The notes under the pieces: generated by a model
Seen by the model: only the letters and a program-made list of their open reading frames with translations
The model's database searches: none
What the model was told of the DNA's origin: nothing
From: Candidatus Zixiibacteriota bacterium
Lineage (GTDB): Bacteria; Zixibacteria; MSB-5A5; DG-27
Assembly (NCBI GenBank): GCA_030605835.1
Contig: JAUWHO010000027.1
Location: 1 to 64,000 of the forward strand
Direction of reading: 5' to 3'
DNA length: 64,000 nucleotides
Program-made: the position numbers and the translations under genes
Shown: positions 16,838 to 25,395 of the stretch, piece after piece
Layout: each line of letters starts with the position of its first letter
Position numbering within the stretch: the stretch's first letter is position 1

Positions 16838-19285
16838 TCATTCAATCTCTAACCCAAAAGGCATAAGATAAAGGATTTGCTCCGATTCGAAAAGCGACTT
16901 TCCCTCCAGAAGATCGGTCAGGGACTCGATCTTATCAAGTTTTTCGGAAACTATAGGACCAAGGCCCCAACGCCATCCCCTCTCCGGAAGGGGGATTATT
17001 TCAACCTCCGCCTCTCTGTCGATGCCGGCTCTCTCCTTTGCGATCTCTAGGGCTAAGAGGATCCCTCCGAGCTCGTCCACGAGTCTGACCTCTTGCCCCT
17101 GATTCCCGGTCCAGGCCCGTCCCTGAGCGACCGAATCGACGTAGGCTTCCGAGAGCTTCCGACCTTCGGCGACCTTTTTGACGAAGTCCCAATAAAACTC
17201 CTCGATCATATCCTTTAGAAGCTTCCTTTCTTCTTCATCGAGGTGAGTGTAGTCCGACATAGTCGCGGCCCTTTTGCCGCGGGTGATGATTTCTTTACTC
17301 ACGCCGATTTTCTGGTAGAAGTCGTGCAGAACCAGCTTTCCCCCCAAAACCCCGATGGAGCCGGTGATGGTGGAGGGTTGGGCGACGATCTCATCGCCGC
17401 TGCAGGCAATGTAGTAACCGCCGGAGGCAGCGACATCGCTCATGGAGACGATGAACGGTTTTTTCTTCTTGCAGAGGTCCACCTCTCTTAAGATGACGTC
17501 GGAGGCCAAACCCTCCCCACCGGGGGAGTCGATGCGGAAGACCACGGCCTTGACGGACCTGTCCTCTCTTGCTTTCTTGATGGCGCCGGCAATCGTCTCA
17601 GAACCCATGGTTTTCCCGAAGAGAAAATGCCGCCCGGATTTCCCGGAGGTTATAGCCCCGGTGGCATAGATGAGGGCGATCTTTGGCGGCACCGCCCAGT
17701 TGTCCGCATATTCTCTCCCAGAACGGTATTTCTTCTCCTGAACTCTCCCGTATCTTCTGCCGGAAACCGCCTTTATAATATCCTTGACTTCGTCCCAGTA
17801 GGCGAGCCTATCGACGAGGCCGGCTTCTTTCGCTCCCGCTGCAGTATAGGGGCCATCATCGATCTTCTCTTTCACCTTTTCTGTCGACCAGCCACGGCCG
17901 GAGGCGATTTGAGAGGTCATCTGCTCGTAGAGGTCGTCCAACGTGGAGTTGATCACCTCCCGGTAGGCCTCGGACATGTTTTCCCGCGTCAGCGGCTCTC
18001 GGGCGGACTTGTATTTGCCGACGGCTTTTATCTCCGCCTCCATTCCCAATTTGTCCAGGGTCCCCTTGATGAAAGTGACCTCGGCTTTAAGACCGGTGAG
18101 CCAGACATATCCCGCAGGGACGAGGACGATCTGGTCACAGGCGGAGGCCAAATAGTATTCCTTGTTGCTCATATTTTCGGCGAAGCAGATTACCTTTTTG
18201 CCCGTTGCTTTGAAATCGAGAATCGCAGAGCGGAATTCCTGAATGGTGGCAAATCCGAAATTCGGGTTTTCCAGCTTCAAGACCAGCCCCTTAATCCGGG
18301 GATCCTTTCGGGCATCTTCGATGGACTCTAAAACCTCATACACGGATCGGAGCTTGGGACCGAAAAGCCTCCTCGGTGGTTTCTGTTCCACGATCTTCCG
18401 GTTCAGGGTCAACTCCAAAAAACGAGGGCGATTTTTTATCAGGGTGGGATAGAAGTCGGAAGAGAGCCGGAAGTAAGTGCAACCGCCCCTGAATTTCTTA
18501 TCCTCTTTGCTATTGAACTGAGAGTAGACTCCGGCCCCGAGGTGGCTCAGATTGAGCTCTACGTTGAAGCCATAATTATCCTTATCATCCAGCATCCCCG
18601 AGAGGACCAGACCGTCGATCGGCTGCGCGAAAATCCTGACGGTGGGGGTTACCTTCTCAAAACCTTCGGGCTCCTGCCAATGGCCATCGAGGGCGAAGGT
18701 GTATCTCTCCCCAAAAGGTCGCAGCGCTATCCCGAAGTCCCAGGTGCGGTCGATTCTCTTCCCGAAGAGATATGGTCGATTGAAATTGGAAACCTTTCCG
18801 CCCATTGAGAGAAACCTCCAGGGACGGCTCGTAAACCCGAAATCCCATAATTTCAGCCTATCGTAATCCTTATCTTTTGATCCGAACCAACTGTAAGTGG
18901 TGCCCCAATAGAAATAGGGGTGGATTCTGGTTCCAAAAGCGAGGGAGTAACGGCGCCAATCTACCACCCGACCGTAGCCCATCCACTCGACCTGAAATGC
19001 TAATCCACCGAGAGCTAAAAGGAGAGCATCGTCCCCCTTGAAAGTGGAGTCCGAATAGTAGCTGTGGACATAAAAGGCTTGAAAACCCCTCTTAGTTGCT
19101 AGACCAGCAGGATTGAAATTCAAGCTGAAAGCGTCATCAGAGGTTGCCACCGAGCTGGTGGGGAAATTCGACCGTGGGGGAGGTGAAATCTGGGCCAAGG
19201 AGGCTGTTGCACTGAGAATCACCAAAAGAAAAATCCCCAGGGGGTTTTTCAGGAGGTTGCACACGGGGGATGATGGTAGTCTCAT
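16838..19285 (-). CDS. sppA: Signal peptide peptidase SppA fused to an N-terminal outer-membrane-like domain
   Basis: An 815-residue protein with two parts. After a signal peptide (about 1-31) comes a region of about 270 residues with NFNPAGLATKRG, FYVHSYYSDS and many alternating aromatic strands, resembling the start of PorV/OmpP1-type outer-membrane barrels. From about residue 310 a complete SppA serine protease follows: Lys426 in VGKYKSAREP and Ser621 in AASGGYYIA form the expected Ser-Lys dyad, and IDSPGG and GSIGV are present. E. coli SppA is about 620 residues and inner-membrane anchored, so the extra N-terminal part is unusual. Active peptidase is likely; location is uncertain, inner membrane or outer membrane facing the periplasm. 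Confidence 0.9.
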   Translation of the reverse strand: MRLPSSPVCNLLKNPLGIFLLVILSATASLAQISPPPRSNFPTSSVATSDDAFSLNFNPAGLATKRGFQAFYVHSYYSDSTFKGDDALLLALGGLAFQVEWMGYGRVVDWRRYSLAFGTRIHPYFYWGTTYSWFGSKDKDYDRLKLWDFGFTSRPWRFLSMGGKVSNFNRPYLFGKRIDRTWDFGIALRPFGERYTFALDGHWQEPEGFEKVTPTVRIFAQPIDGLVLSGMLDDKDNYGFNVELNLSHLGAGVYSQFNSKEDKKFRGGCTYFRLSSDFYPTLIKNRPRFLELTLNRKIVEQKPPRRLFGPKLRSVYEVLESIEDARKDPRIKGLVLKLENPNFGFATIQEFRSAILDFKATGKKVICFAENMSNKEYYLASACDQIVLVPAGYVWLTGLKAEVTFIKGTLDKLGMEAEIKAVGKYKSAREPLTRENMSEAYREVINSTLDDLYEQMTSQIASGRGWSTEKVKEKIDDGPYTAAGAKEAGLVDRLAYWDEVKDIIKAVSGRRYGRVQEKKYRSGREYADNWAVPPKIALIYATGAITSGKSGRHFLFGKTMGSETIAGAIKKAREDRSVKAVVFRIDSPGGEGLASDVILREVDLCKKKKPFIVSMSDVAASGGYYIACSGDEIVAQPSTITGSIGVLGGKLVLHDFYQKIGVSKEIITRGKRAATMSDYTHLDEEERKLLKDMIEEFYWDFVKKVAEGRKLSEAYVDSVAQGRAWTGNQGQEVRLVDELGGILLALEIAKERAGIDREAEVEIIPLPERGWRWGLGPIVSEKLDKIESLTDLLEGKSLFESEQILYLMPFGLEIE

Positions 19286-19324
19286 TTCGGATCTCCCTTC
19301 CTCTGCACCAGATGTATACTTACT

Positions 19325-20503
19325 CTACTTGCCTACGATCTCTATGGTTCCGATGCCATCGATGTTCATCTCAATGGTGGACTTCCCATCCCCGGCAATC
19401 CCTTCCAGGCGGGTGCGATCAAGGAGGGTGGGGGTGATGGGGAAGTTGCTGGCATGGATACTCCCGCCAGAATCGACCGTGGCCACCATCCTGGTGGAGG
19501 TGTTCTTGGGAAGAGTTACCTCAATATCGGAGTATTTATTGGAGATGCTGAGGTGGGAATCTCTAATCTCGGCGAAATCTACACTGATCTTCGAATAGAC
19601 TGTCTCCAGCCTATTTGAACCTCCGGTGAGGGTTACGTTCGAGGCGATGATCTTCTGGTAGCTGGTCTCTGCGGACAGCTGCCCCTTCACATTCTCAAGC
19701 TCGATTTTGCCGTAACTGGTCTCAAAAGAGAGAGGAGAATCACCGGCGTCGACGTCCATGGCCTTTATCTTTCCGTAGCTGGTGGAGGCTGCCACCTTCC
19801 CCTTCACGTTTTCTATTGTGATACTGCCGTAGCTTGATTCCAAGACGATCTCTTCGCCCTTGGCGTCGACGTCAGTTACAGAAATGCTGCCGTAGCTGCT
19901 TTCGGCGTGAAGTTCTCCTTCGATCTTCTCCAAGACGATTTTATCATAGGAGGTGCGGATATCGGTCTTTCCTCGGGCCCGCCTGAGGATGACACTGCCG
20001 TAATCGTTGTCGACGGTCACCTCTCCAAAGGGACCCTCCAGGTCCAAATCGAAGTAGGCGGTGCGGGACTCAATTTTCATTCCCGCCGGGAGGTGGACCT
20101 CCAGGGTCAATCTGACGCTGCGATCACCTCCCCGCCAGGGTGCCCGGGAGGGGCTCTTCACCCGCAGGCTGACCTCTCCACCCTCATGATCCAGCGTGAT
20201 GTCCACCACCTCAGCGAACCGCTTGGCTTCTTTTTCGGATTTTGCCTTGGCCACCAGTTCGAATTGCACTTCCACCTGTTTTCCCTTCCAAGTTTCCACA
20301 AGGAGGTCCCCAGTGATGTTGTCCGGGGTTGTCACACTGAAAAGCTTCATCTTCCCCTCGGAGACCCTAAGGGTCCCACTTTTTACGTATTTCTCGTAAG
20401 CGAAGGTGCGAGCGGGAGATCCAAGAATAAATAGGAAGGCAAAGAATAGAAAGCAAAACAACGGGAATCTTGTTGGACTTCTAGAAAAGATTCTGTTTTT
20501 CAT
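19325..20503 (-). CDS. DUF4097 family putative surface/periplasmic protein
   Basis: Exported protein of 392 residues with a hydrophobic N-terminus (about 12-36). The body consists of at least six repeats of about 20 residues, each with a TSYGKI/SSYGSI core followed by an LENVKG-like turn, characteristic of the DUF4097 (putative adhesin) beta-solenoid family. It ends in LDRTRLEGIAGDGKSTIEM. The function of the family is unknown; surface or envelope location is inferred from the signal sequence. It lies between sppA (39 bases) and the downstream-reading rRNA methyltransferase gene (66 bases), all on the same strand. Confidence 0.85.
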   Translation of the reverse strand: MKNRIFSRSPTRFPLFCFLFFAFLFILGSPARTFAYEKYVKSGTLRVSEGKMKLFSVTTPDNITGDLLVETWKGKQVEVQFELVAKAKSEKEAKRFAEVVDITLDHEGGEVSLRVKSPSRAPWRGGDRSVRLTLEVHLPAGMKIESRTAYFDLDLEGPFGEVTVDNDYGSVILRRARGKTDIRTSYDKIVLEKIEGELHAESSYGSISVTDVDAKGEEIVLESSYGSITIENVKGKVAASTSYGKIKAMDVDAGDSPLSFETSYGKIELENVKGQLSAETSYQKIIASNVTLTGGSNRLETVYSKISVDFAEIRDSHLSISNKYSDIEVTLPKNTSTRMVATVDSGGSIHASNFPITPTLLDRTRLEGIAGDGKSTIEMNIDGIGTIEIVGK

Positions 20504-20569
20504 AGTCAGCTCCTTTATGGCAATTTAACCTTCTCCCTATAAAGAATACGAGAGTGGCCAGAGCAGGTT

Positions 20570-21451
20570 TCACGATGTTAAGGAAACGCTGTCGGTATCA
20601 TTTGCCCACGTGTGAGGATGAGTGTCGAAAAAACCTCTCTGCCGGCTTATCTCATATAAGGATATTGCGCAAGCGGTGGCGACATTAAGCGACTCCAGAG
20701 AGGCAATGGTCGGAATTCTCACAGAGGCGTCTGCCAAGCCGCCAAGATCCTCGGAAACTCCGGTCGGCTCGCTGCCGATGAGCAAACAGACCCGGCCCGG
20801 AAATCTCCTTCGACTTATCTCGGTTTCCGCGTTGGGGTCGCAGGTGATCACCTCGAAGTCTTTGTCCTTCAATGTGTTGATCAGCTCCCTGGCGGAGAGC
20901 TCCAATCCGACCGCGGCGGTTGCCTCAGAAAAGACGGGGAGGTAGAAAAGGGAACCCATGCTGGCTCTGACCACTTTGGGGTTGAAAAGCTCAACGCAGT
21001 CTTTGGTCAAAAAAACTGCTCCCACTCCGAAACCGTGGGCAGTTCGGATGATGGTTCCCAGATTCCCCGGATCTTTCAAATCTTCAATCAGGAGGGCTAA
21101 GTTGACCTCCTCCCAGGGGAGATCGTCGAGGTCGAATTTCTTGGCTCTCACCAACCCCAGCACCCCCTGGGGAGTTTCGGTCTCACAGAGGGACTCTATC
21201 TCTTCATGGCTTGCCGAAAAAAGCGGTATCTTCTGGAGAGCTGCGTTTTTTCCCAGTTTCGATTTCGAGAAGCTATCCAGGCCTCTTTGCGACAGGTAAA
21301 TCTGTTCCACAGTCCAATCGGAGGCGACTGCGGTTTCTACGAGCCTTTTGCCCTCTATCAGGAAAGCCCCCTTCTGCTGCCGATACTTTTTCAGCCTCAG
21401 CTTGCTGAGATATTTCAATCTCTGCTTTGAGAGGTTTTCTATCTTGGCCAT
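20570..21451 (-). CDS. RNA 2'-O-methyltransferase, TrmH/SpoU family
   Basis: A 293-residue SPOUT methyltransferase. The N-terminal substrate-binding domain (about 1-110) includes the KGAFLIEGKRLVE motif, and the catalytic domain carries DPGNLGTIIRTA, LLIGSEPTGVS and SLNVATACAISLYE, the three SpoU motifs that make the SAM-binding knot. It probably methylates a ribose in rRNA (RlmB-like) or tRNA, but the exact nucleotide cannot be predicted. It shares a 75-base intergenic region with the divergent patatin-Omp85 gene. Confidence 0.93.
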   Translation of the reverse strand: MAKIENLSKQRLKYLSKLRLKKYRQQKGAFLIEGKRLVETAVASDWTVEQIYLSQRGLDSFSKSKLGKNAALQKIPLFSASHEEIESLCETETPQGVLGLVRAKKFDLDDLPWEEVNLALLIEDLKDPGNLGTIIRTAHGFGVGAVFLTKDCVELFNPKVVRASMGSLFYLPVFSEATAAVGLELSARELINTLKDKDFEVITCDPNAETEISRRRFPGRVCLLIGSEPTGVSEDLGGLADASVRIPTIASLESLNVATACAISLYEISRQRGFFDTHPHTWANDTDSVSLTS

Positions 21452-21464
21452 ACAACGATAATTG

Positions 21465-21493
21465 TTGATTTTGGCATTTAAGCCAATTAGAAT
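21465..21493 (+). promoter_or_regulatory. Predicted promoter with a palindrome in its spacer
   Basis: TTGATT and TAGAAT with a 17-base spacer, ahead of the patatin-Omp85 gene. The spacer contains a perfect inverted repeat TTGGC-ATTTAA-GCCAA (21471-21486), well placed to bind a repressor of this promoter and possibly of the divergent methyltransferase gene. Confidence 0.55.
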
Positions 21494-21526
21494 ATAGAAA
21501 AGATCGGGGGGAGTGAAAGAGATTTT

Positions 21527-24181
21527 ATGTTCAAATCAAATCTTTTCCCTATTCTAAAAGATGCTCTGATCGTTATTACTCTCTCTTTCTTCTTTCTTGG
21601 TGACCTTCAAGCAGAAACCTCTTCAGAGAGGATAATGGAGCTGCGCCAGAATATCTGGCCGGCAACTACCATGCTTCTCACCGAGACACCGCAACGGGAA
21701 ACCCTCAAATTGGCTCTGGTTCTCTCCGGTGGCGGAGCCAGAGGCCTGGCTCACGTAGGAGTGTTGCAGGTCTTCGAGGAGCACGGCCTGGTCCCCGATT
21801 TGATCGTCGGCAACAGCATGGGAGGGATTATCGGGGGATTTTATGCCTGCGGTTATAGCGCCGCGGAACTGGAACAGATCGCTGACACCCTCCACTGGAG
21901 AGAGCTTTTCAGGGACGCCCCCTCCCGGCTTTCACTCTTCCTCACCCAAAGGCAGGAGAGCGAAAACCACCTCCTGCAGCTCCGCTTCAAAGGACTCAAA
22001 CCCCAGATTCCAAGGGCCTTGACCTCCGGTCAGCAACTGACAAATCTGGTGAACGACCTGATCATAAGAAAGGGAGTGACCTCGGATGTCGATTTCGACA
22101 GCCTGAAAATTCCCTTCAGAGCGGTTGCCACCGACCTGGTCAGCGGTAAGCAGGTGATTCTCTCTTCCGGGGATTTGGCCCAGGCCTTGAGGGCCACCAT
22201 GGCAGTCCCTTTAGCTTTCACTCCGGTGGAGGCTGAAGAGAAGCTCCTGGTGGATGGTGGTTTGGTCGACCCTCTCCCGGTCGGGGTCGCCAAGGACTTG
22301 GGGATAGATATAGTGGTTGTGGTCAACACCACCTCCAGTCTCCTTCCAAAGGAAAAGATGACCTCCCCCTTCGACATCGCCAGTCAGGCCACCACTATTA
22401 TGACCATGGAGAAGATGCAAGAGCAACTCTCCCGGGCGGAGGTGGTGATAACCCCGGTTTTGGGCTTTCACTCCAACGACGATTTTGAAGGGGTGGGAGG
22501 CATGATAAGGGCCGGCAGGAGGGCCGCCGAGGCTGAGATCTCCAATGTAGAATCCCGCATTCGACGGGGGACGGCGGAGAATGGTGAAGAGTTAATCGAA
22601 ATCGAAGAAGTCTCACTTGAGGGGGTAAGTGATTTCACCTTGCTTGACCTGAATGTCGAGCTAAGAGCACTCCAGTCCGATGCTGTCGATCTGCAGTCGA
22701 TACGCGAAGACTTGGAGGCTTTGCTAAAAACCGGCTTTTTCTCCAGGGGGGAGGCGATATTGAAATCTCATCCTTACGGGAAGGAACTGGTCTATCAGCT
22801 TCAGGAGAATCCGACTCTTCGGAGGGTGGAGATTTGCGGGAATAGCGTCTACCCGGAGAAACAACTGCTCGGATACCTCTCCCCTCATTGTGGAGAGAGG
22901 TTGAATACTGCTCGGATTCAGCAGAGCTTGAGAGACTGTTTAGAGCTTTACCTGAGTGCTGGCTACACCTTAGCAGATTGGACCGAGGTGGAATTTGACA
23001 CCGCCACCGGGACGCTTCATTTAGAGATATGCGAGGGGATGGTTGACGAAATTATCGTGGAGGGAAACAAAAATACCAGAGACTGGGTGATAACCAGAGC
23101 CCTGCCTCAGGAAGTCGGCTCACCCTTCAACTCCAATTTGGTCAACAGGGGAATAGAAAACGTTTACAGCACCCGCCTTTTCGAGCAGGTGACATATCGT
23201 TTGGAGCCCGGCTCGGAGAGAAATAAGCTAGTCATTTCGGTCAAGGAGAGACCCTCACAGTTAGCTCGGTTCGGTCTTTGTTACGATTCCGAGTACAAGT
23301 TAGCGGGCTTCATTGAGATGGGCGAGACCAACCTCCTGGGTATTGGACAGCAGGTGTTCGGAAAACTGCGCCTGAGCGACCGTTTCAAACAGGGGAGCCT
23401 CAATTTCAAGGCTGACCGTCTTTTTAAGACCATGGCGACCTACAAGTTGAGGTTTTTCTACGATCACGGGAAACATCACTTTTATGAGAATAACCGTCAC
23501 GCCTCCGGTTGGAAGGAGAATCGATACGGGATGAACTTGTCGGTGGGGCAACAGATCGCCCGTCTGGGGACGGCCTCGTTTGAGTTCCAGATTGATCGCG
23601 CCGACATAACCGATTACCGAACTGATGTCAGGTATTCGCACAAAACCAGAGCGGTAATCCTCCGCTCTTTGGTGGACACCTTGAATAAATACCCTTTTCC
23701 TGATAGGGGTAAATACCATCATCTCTATTTCGAGTTGGCCGGGGATGTTCTTGGGGGCAACACCGTTTTTTCGAAATTCTATACCTCTTTAGAGTCCTAT
23801 TACCCTCTTCCTTATGGATTCAACTTTCATCCCCGGATTGCGGTCGGTCTTTCCAACAAAGAGCTCCCCCTATCTGAGAAGTTCTTTCCTGGGGAGGGTG
23901 GTCTTTTCTATGGGTTCTACCAGGAGGAACTCATTGGGGACAAGATGTTCTTAGGGAATCTGGGATTGCGTTACAGCCCGGTTCCTAATATCTATATCGA
24001 GGGGCGCTACGATATGGGAGATGTCTATTCCGAGTTCGAGGAGGTCAAGTTGAGAGAACTTAAGCACGCCTTAGGGGTGAAATTCTCGATAGATACTTAT
24101 CTAGGACCCTTAGAGGTTTCTTACGGCGCCTCTTCGGAGGGGACGGATTTGCTCACTTTGAATCTGGGATACAGCTTCTGA
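21527..24181 (+). CDS. Patatin-like phospholipase fused to POTRA and Omp85 barrel
   Basis: An 884-residue outer-membrane protein. A signal peptide (about 1-30) is followed by a patatin lipase domain with the glycine-rich loop SGGGARGLAHVG (about 67-78), the nucleophile Ser97 in GNSMG, and the catalytic Asp in VDGG (about residue 242). One or more POTRA-type repeats (LRRVEICGNSVYPEKQLL and DEIIVEGNKNTRDWVI, about 440-560) and a C-terminal beta-barrel of the Omp85 superfamily ending in LNLGYSF follow. The architecture is that of PlpD-type (type Vd) proteins, in which the barrel displays or secretes the lipase. The Ser-Asp dyad is intact, so phospholipase activity is expected. Confidence 0.94.
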   Translation: MFKSNLFPILKDALIVITLSFFFLGDLQAETSSERIMELRQNIWPATTMLLTETPQRETLKLALVLSGGGARGLAHVGVLQVFEEHGLVPDLIVGNSMGGIIGGFYACGYSAAELEQIADTLHWRELFRDAPSRLSLFLTQRQESENHLLQLRFKGLKPQIPRALTSGQQLTNLVNDLIIRKGVTSDVDFDSLKIPFRAVATDLVSGKQVILSSGDLAQALRATMAVPLAFTPVEAEEKLLVDGGLVDPLPVGVAKDLGIDIVVVVNTTSSLLPKEKMTSPFDIASQATTIMTMEKMQEQLSRAEVVITPVLGFHSNDDFEGVGGMIRAGRRAAEAEISNVESRIRRGTAENGEELIEIEEVSLEGVSDFTLLDLNVELRALQSDAVDLQSIREDLEALLKTGFFSRGEAILKSHPYGKELVYQLQENPTLRRVEICGNSVYPEKQLLGYLSPHCGERLNTARIQQSLRDCLELYLSAGYTLADWTEVEFDTATGTLHLEICEGMVDEIIVEGNKNTRDWVITRALPQEVGSPFNSNLVNRGIENVYSTRLFEQVTYRLEPGSERNKLVISVKERPSQLARFGLCYDSEYKLAGFIEMGETNLLGIGQQVFGKLRLSDRFKQGSLNFKADRLFKTMATYKLRFFYDHGKHHFYENNRHASGWKENRYGMNLSVGQQIARLGTASFEFQIDRADITDYRTDVRYSHKTRAVILRSLVDTLNKYPFPDRGKYHHLYFELAGDVLGGNTVFSKFYTSLESYYPLPYGFNFHPRIAVGLSNKELPLSEKFFPGEGGLFYGFYQEELIGDKMFLGNLGLRYSPVPNIYIEGRYDMGDVYSEFEEVKLRELKHALGVKFSIDTYLGPLEVSYGASSEGTDLLTLNLGYSF

Positions 24182-24277
24182 TGCTCAACAACCCCTGGCA
24201 GCCACCAGAGGTGGCCCGCCCTGTCCGCTTTAGGCGACTCTGTTCCCTCGGGCAGGCCTCTGGCGGGAGGCAAGGGG

Positions 24278-24315
24278 GCTACCCAGGTATTGAAAACGAC
24301 TAACCCTGGGGTAGC
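24278..24315. repeat. Imperfect hairpin of GCTACCCAGG type
   Basis: GCTACCCAGG pairs with CCTGGGGTAGC apart from one bulged base. The core GGGGCTACCCCAGG with trailing GGCTCAC recurs near 63764-63790, so it is a dispersed element rather than a dedicated terminator. Confidence 0.45.
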
Positions 24316-24352
24316 TCACTGGCCTCCACCACTGGGCCTATCGAGAAACTTA

Positions 24353-24381
24353 TTGACAGTCGATTGTCATTCGCATTTAAT
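24353..24381 (+). promoter_or_regulatory. Predicted promoter of the MNT/HEPN pair
   Basis: TTGACA and TTTAAT with a 17-base spacer, about 70 bases before the start at 24452. The leader contains an inverted repeat GCCTTA...TAAGGC (about 24399-24425), which could bind the antitoxin or fold in RNA. Confidence 0.6.
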
Positions 24382-24451
24382 AAGGCTCAGGATGGTTACG
24401 CCTTAAGCGACTTAGCAGCCTAAGGCTAAAAGAGGTAAACATACGACTGAA

Positions 24452-24787
24452 ATGACTCTTAGAAGAACCATAGGAGAAATTGAGCCGCTTCTACCCCGCA
24501 TCAAGAAGCTCCTCGAGAGGATTTACGGTGATCGCCTAGTGGAGGTCATTCTGTATGGCTCTTTTGCTAAGAGCACCCCAACCGAGGACTCAGATATTGA
24601 CGTTGCGGTGGTGCTTAAGGGGGAGGTATATAAGGCAAAAGAGATAGATACGATATACGAGGTCTTATATGAGTTGATGCTGGAGACCGGGGAGTTGATC
24701 TCGGTGTTCCCTTTGTCCGAGGAGGAGGTGGGGAATTCGGTCTGGCCTCTCTATCACCACATCAGAACCGAAGGAATCAAGATATGA
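24452..24787 (+). CDS. Nucleotidyltransferase-domain protein (MNT antitoxin-like)
   Basis: A 111-residue minimal nucleotidyltransferase. The active-site pattern GSFAKSTPTEDSDIDVAVV (GSx10DxD-like) is complete, with an additional acidic residue later. Such proteins pair with HEPN partners in the MNT/HEPN toxin-antitoxin-like systems, where the MNT enzyme can AMPylate and silence its partner. Its stop codon overlaps the start of the HEPN gene (ATGA), so the two are translationally coupled. A promoter is predicted at 24353-24381. Whether this pair is a toxin-antitoxin or a domesticated housekeeping pair cannot be decided here. Confidence 0.9.
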   Translation: MTLRRTIGEIEPLLPRIKKLLERIYGDRLVEVILYGSFAKSTPTEDSDIDVAVVLKGEVYKAKEIDTIYEVLYELMLETGELISVFPLSEEEVGNSVWPLYHHIRTEGIKI

Positions 24788-25170
24788 AAGAAGTGGAGAC
24801 CTTGATACAGAGGTCTGAAAGAGCTATCGCGAGCGCAAAACTCCTACTGCATGGAAATGACTTCGATAGTTCCGTTTCTCGTTCCTACTATGCAATGTTT
24901 TATGCCACCGAAGCTCTACTTCTTACCGAGAAGTTGAAATTCTCTTCTCACCGGAGTGTTATCTCCCTTTTTGGGGAGCACTTTGTCAAAAGCGGCACTT
25001 TTAAGCAAGAGATGGGTAGGAGATTGAGCAAGACTTTTGAGAAGCGCTTGGTGGGTGATTACAGCTTTGCTCCCGAGGTGAACGAGGAGGAAGCAAAGGA
25101 GGCGCTGGGCTGGGCCAGGGAATTCGTGAAGGAGATAGGGGAATACCTTGCGAAGAGCCATGTAGGTTAA
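24784..25170 (+). CDS. HEPN domain protein, partner of the MNT protein
   Basis: A 128-residue all-alpha HEPN protein. SVSRSYYAMFYATEALLL is the typical first-helix-pair sequence of the HEPN family, followed by the SSHRSVISLF helix. The Rx4-6H ribonuclease motif of HepT toxins is not clear, so RNase activity is uncertain. It overlaps the MNT gene by four bases. The 225 bases downstream, to the DUF819 gene, hold no gene that I can support. Confidence 0.88.
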   Translation: MKEVETLIQRSERAIASAKLLLHGNDFDSSVSRSYYAMFYATEALLLTEKLKFSSHRSVISLFGEHFVKSGTFKQEMGRRLSKTFEKRLVGDYSFAPEVNEEEAKEALGWAREFVKEIGEYLAKSHVG

Positions 25171-25395
25171 AATGAAACACCAGCAAGCTCCCATCTTTCT
25201 TTTGGAGAGTTATTGCTCCTGACGAAGACCGTAATTGGCGTAACGGGCTTGTTTCCAAAAGCGTCCGCTGGAACTTCGGTGACAGCCGTCGTAAAACCTG
25301 CTTTTGTACTGGAGGATTACCCCGTCACTACAAACCTTGTTATTTCAACGCCTCCCTATAAATGGGCCCTGTGAGAATTCCTGTATGAGTTATCC

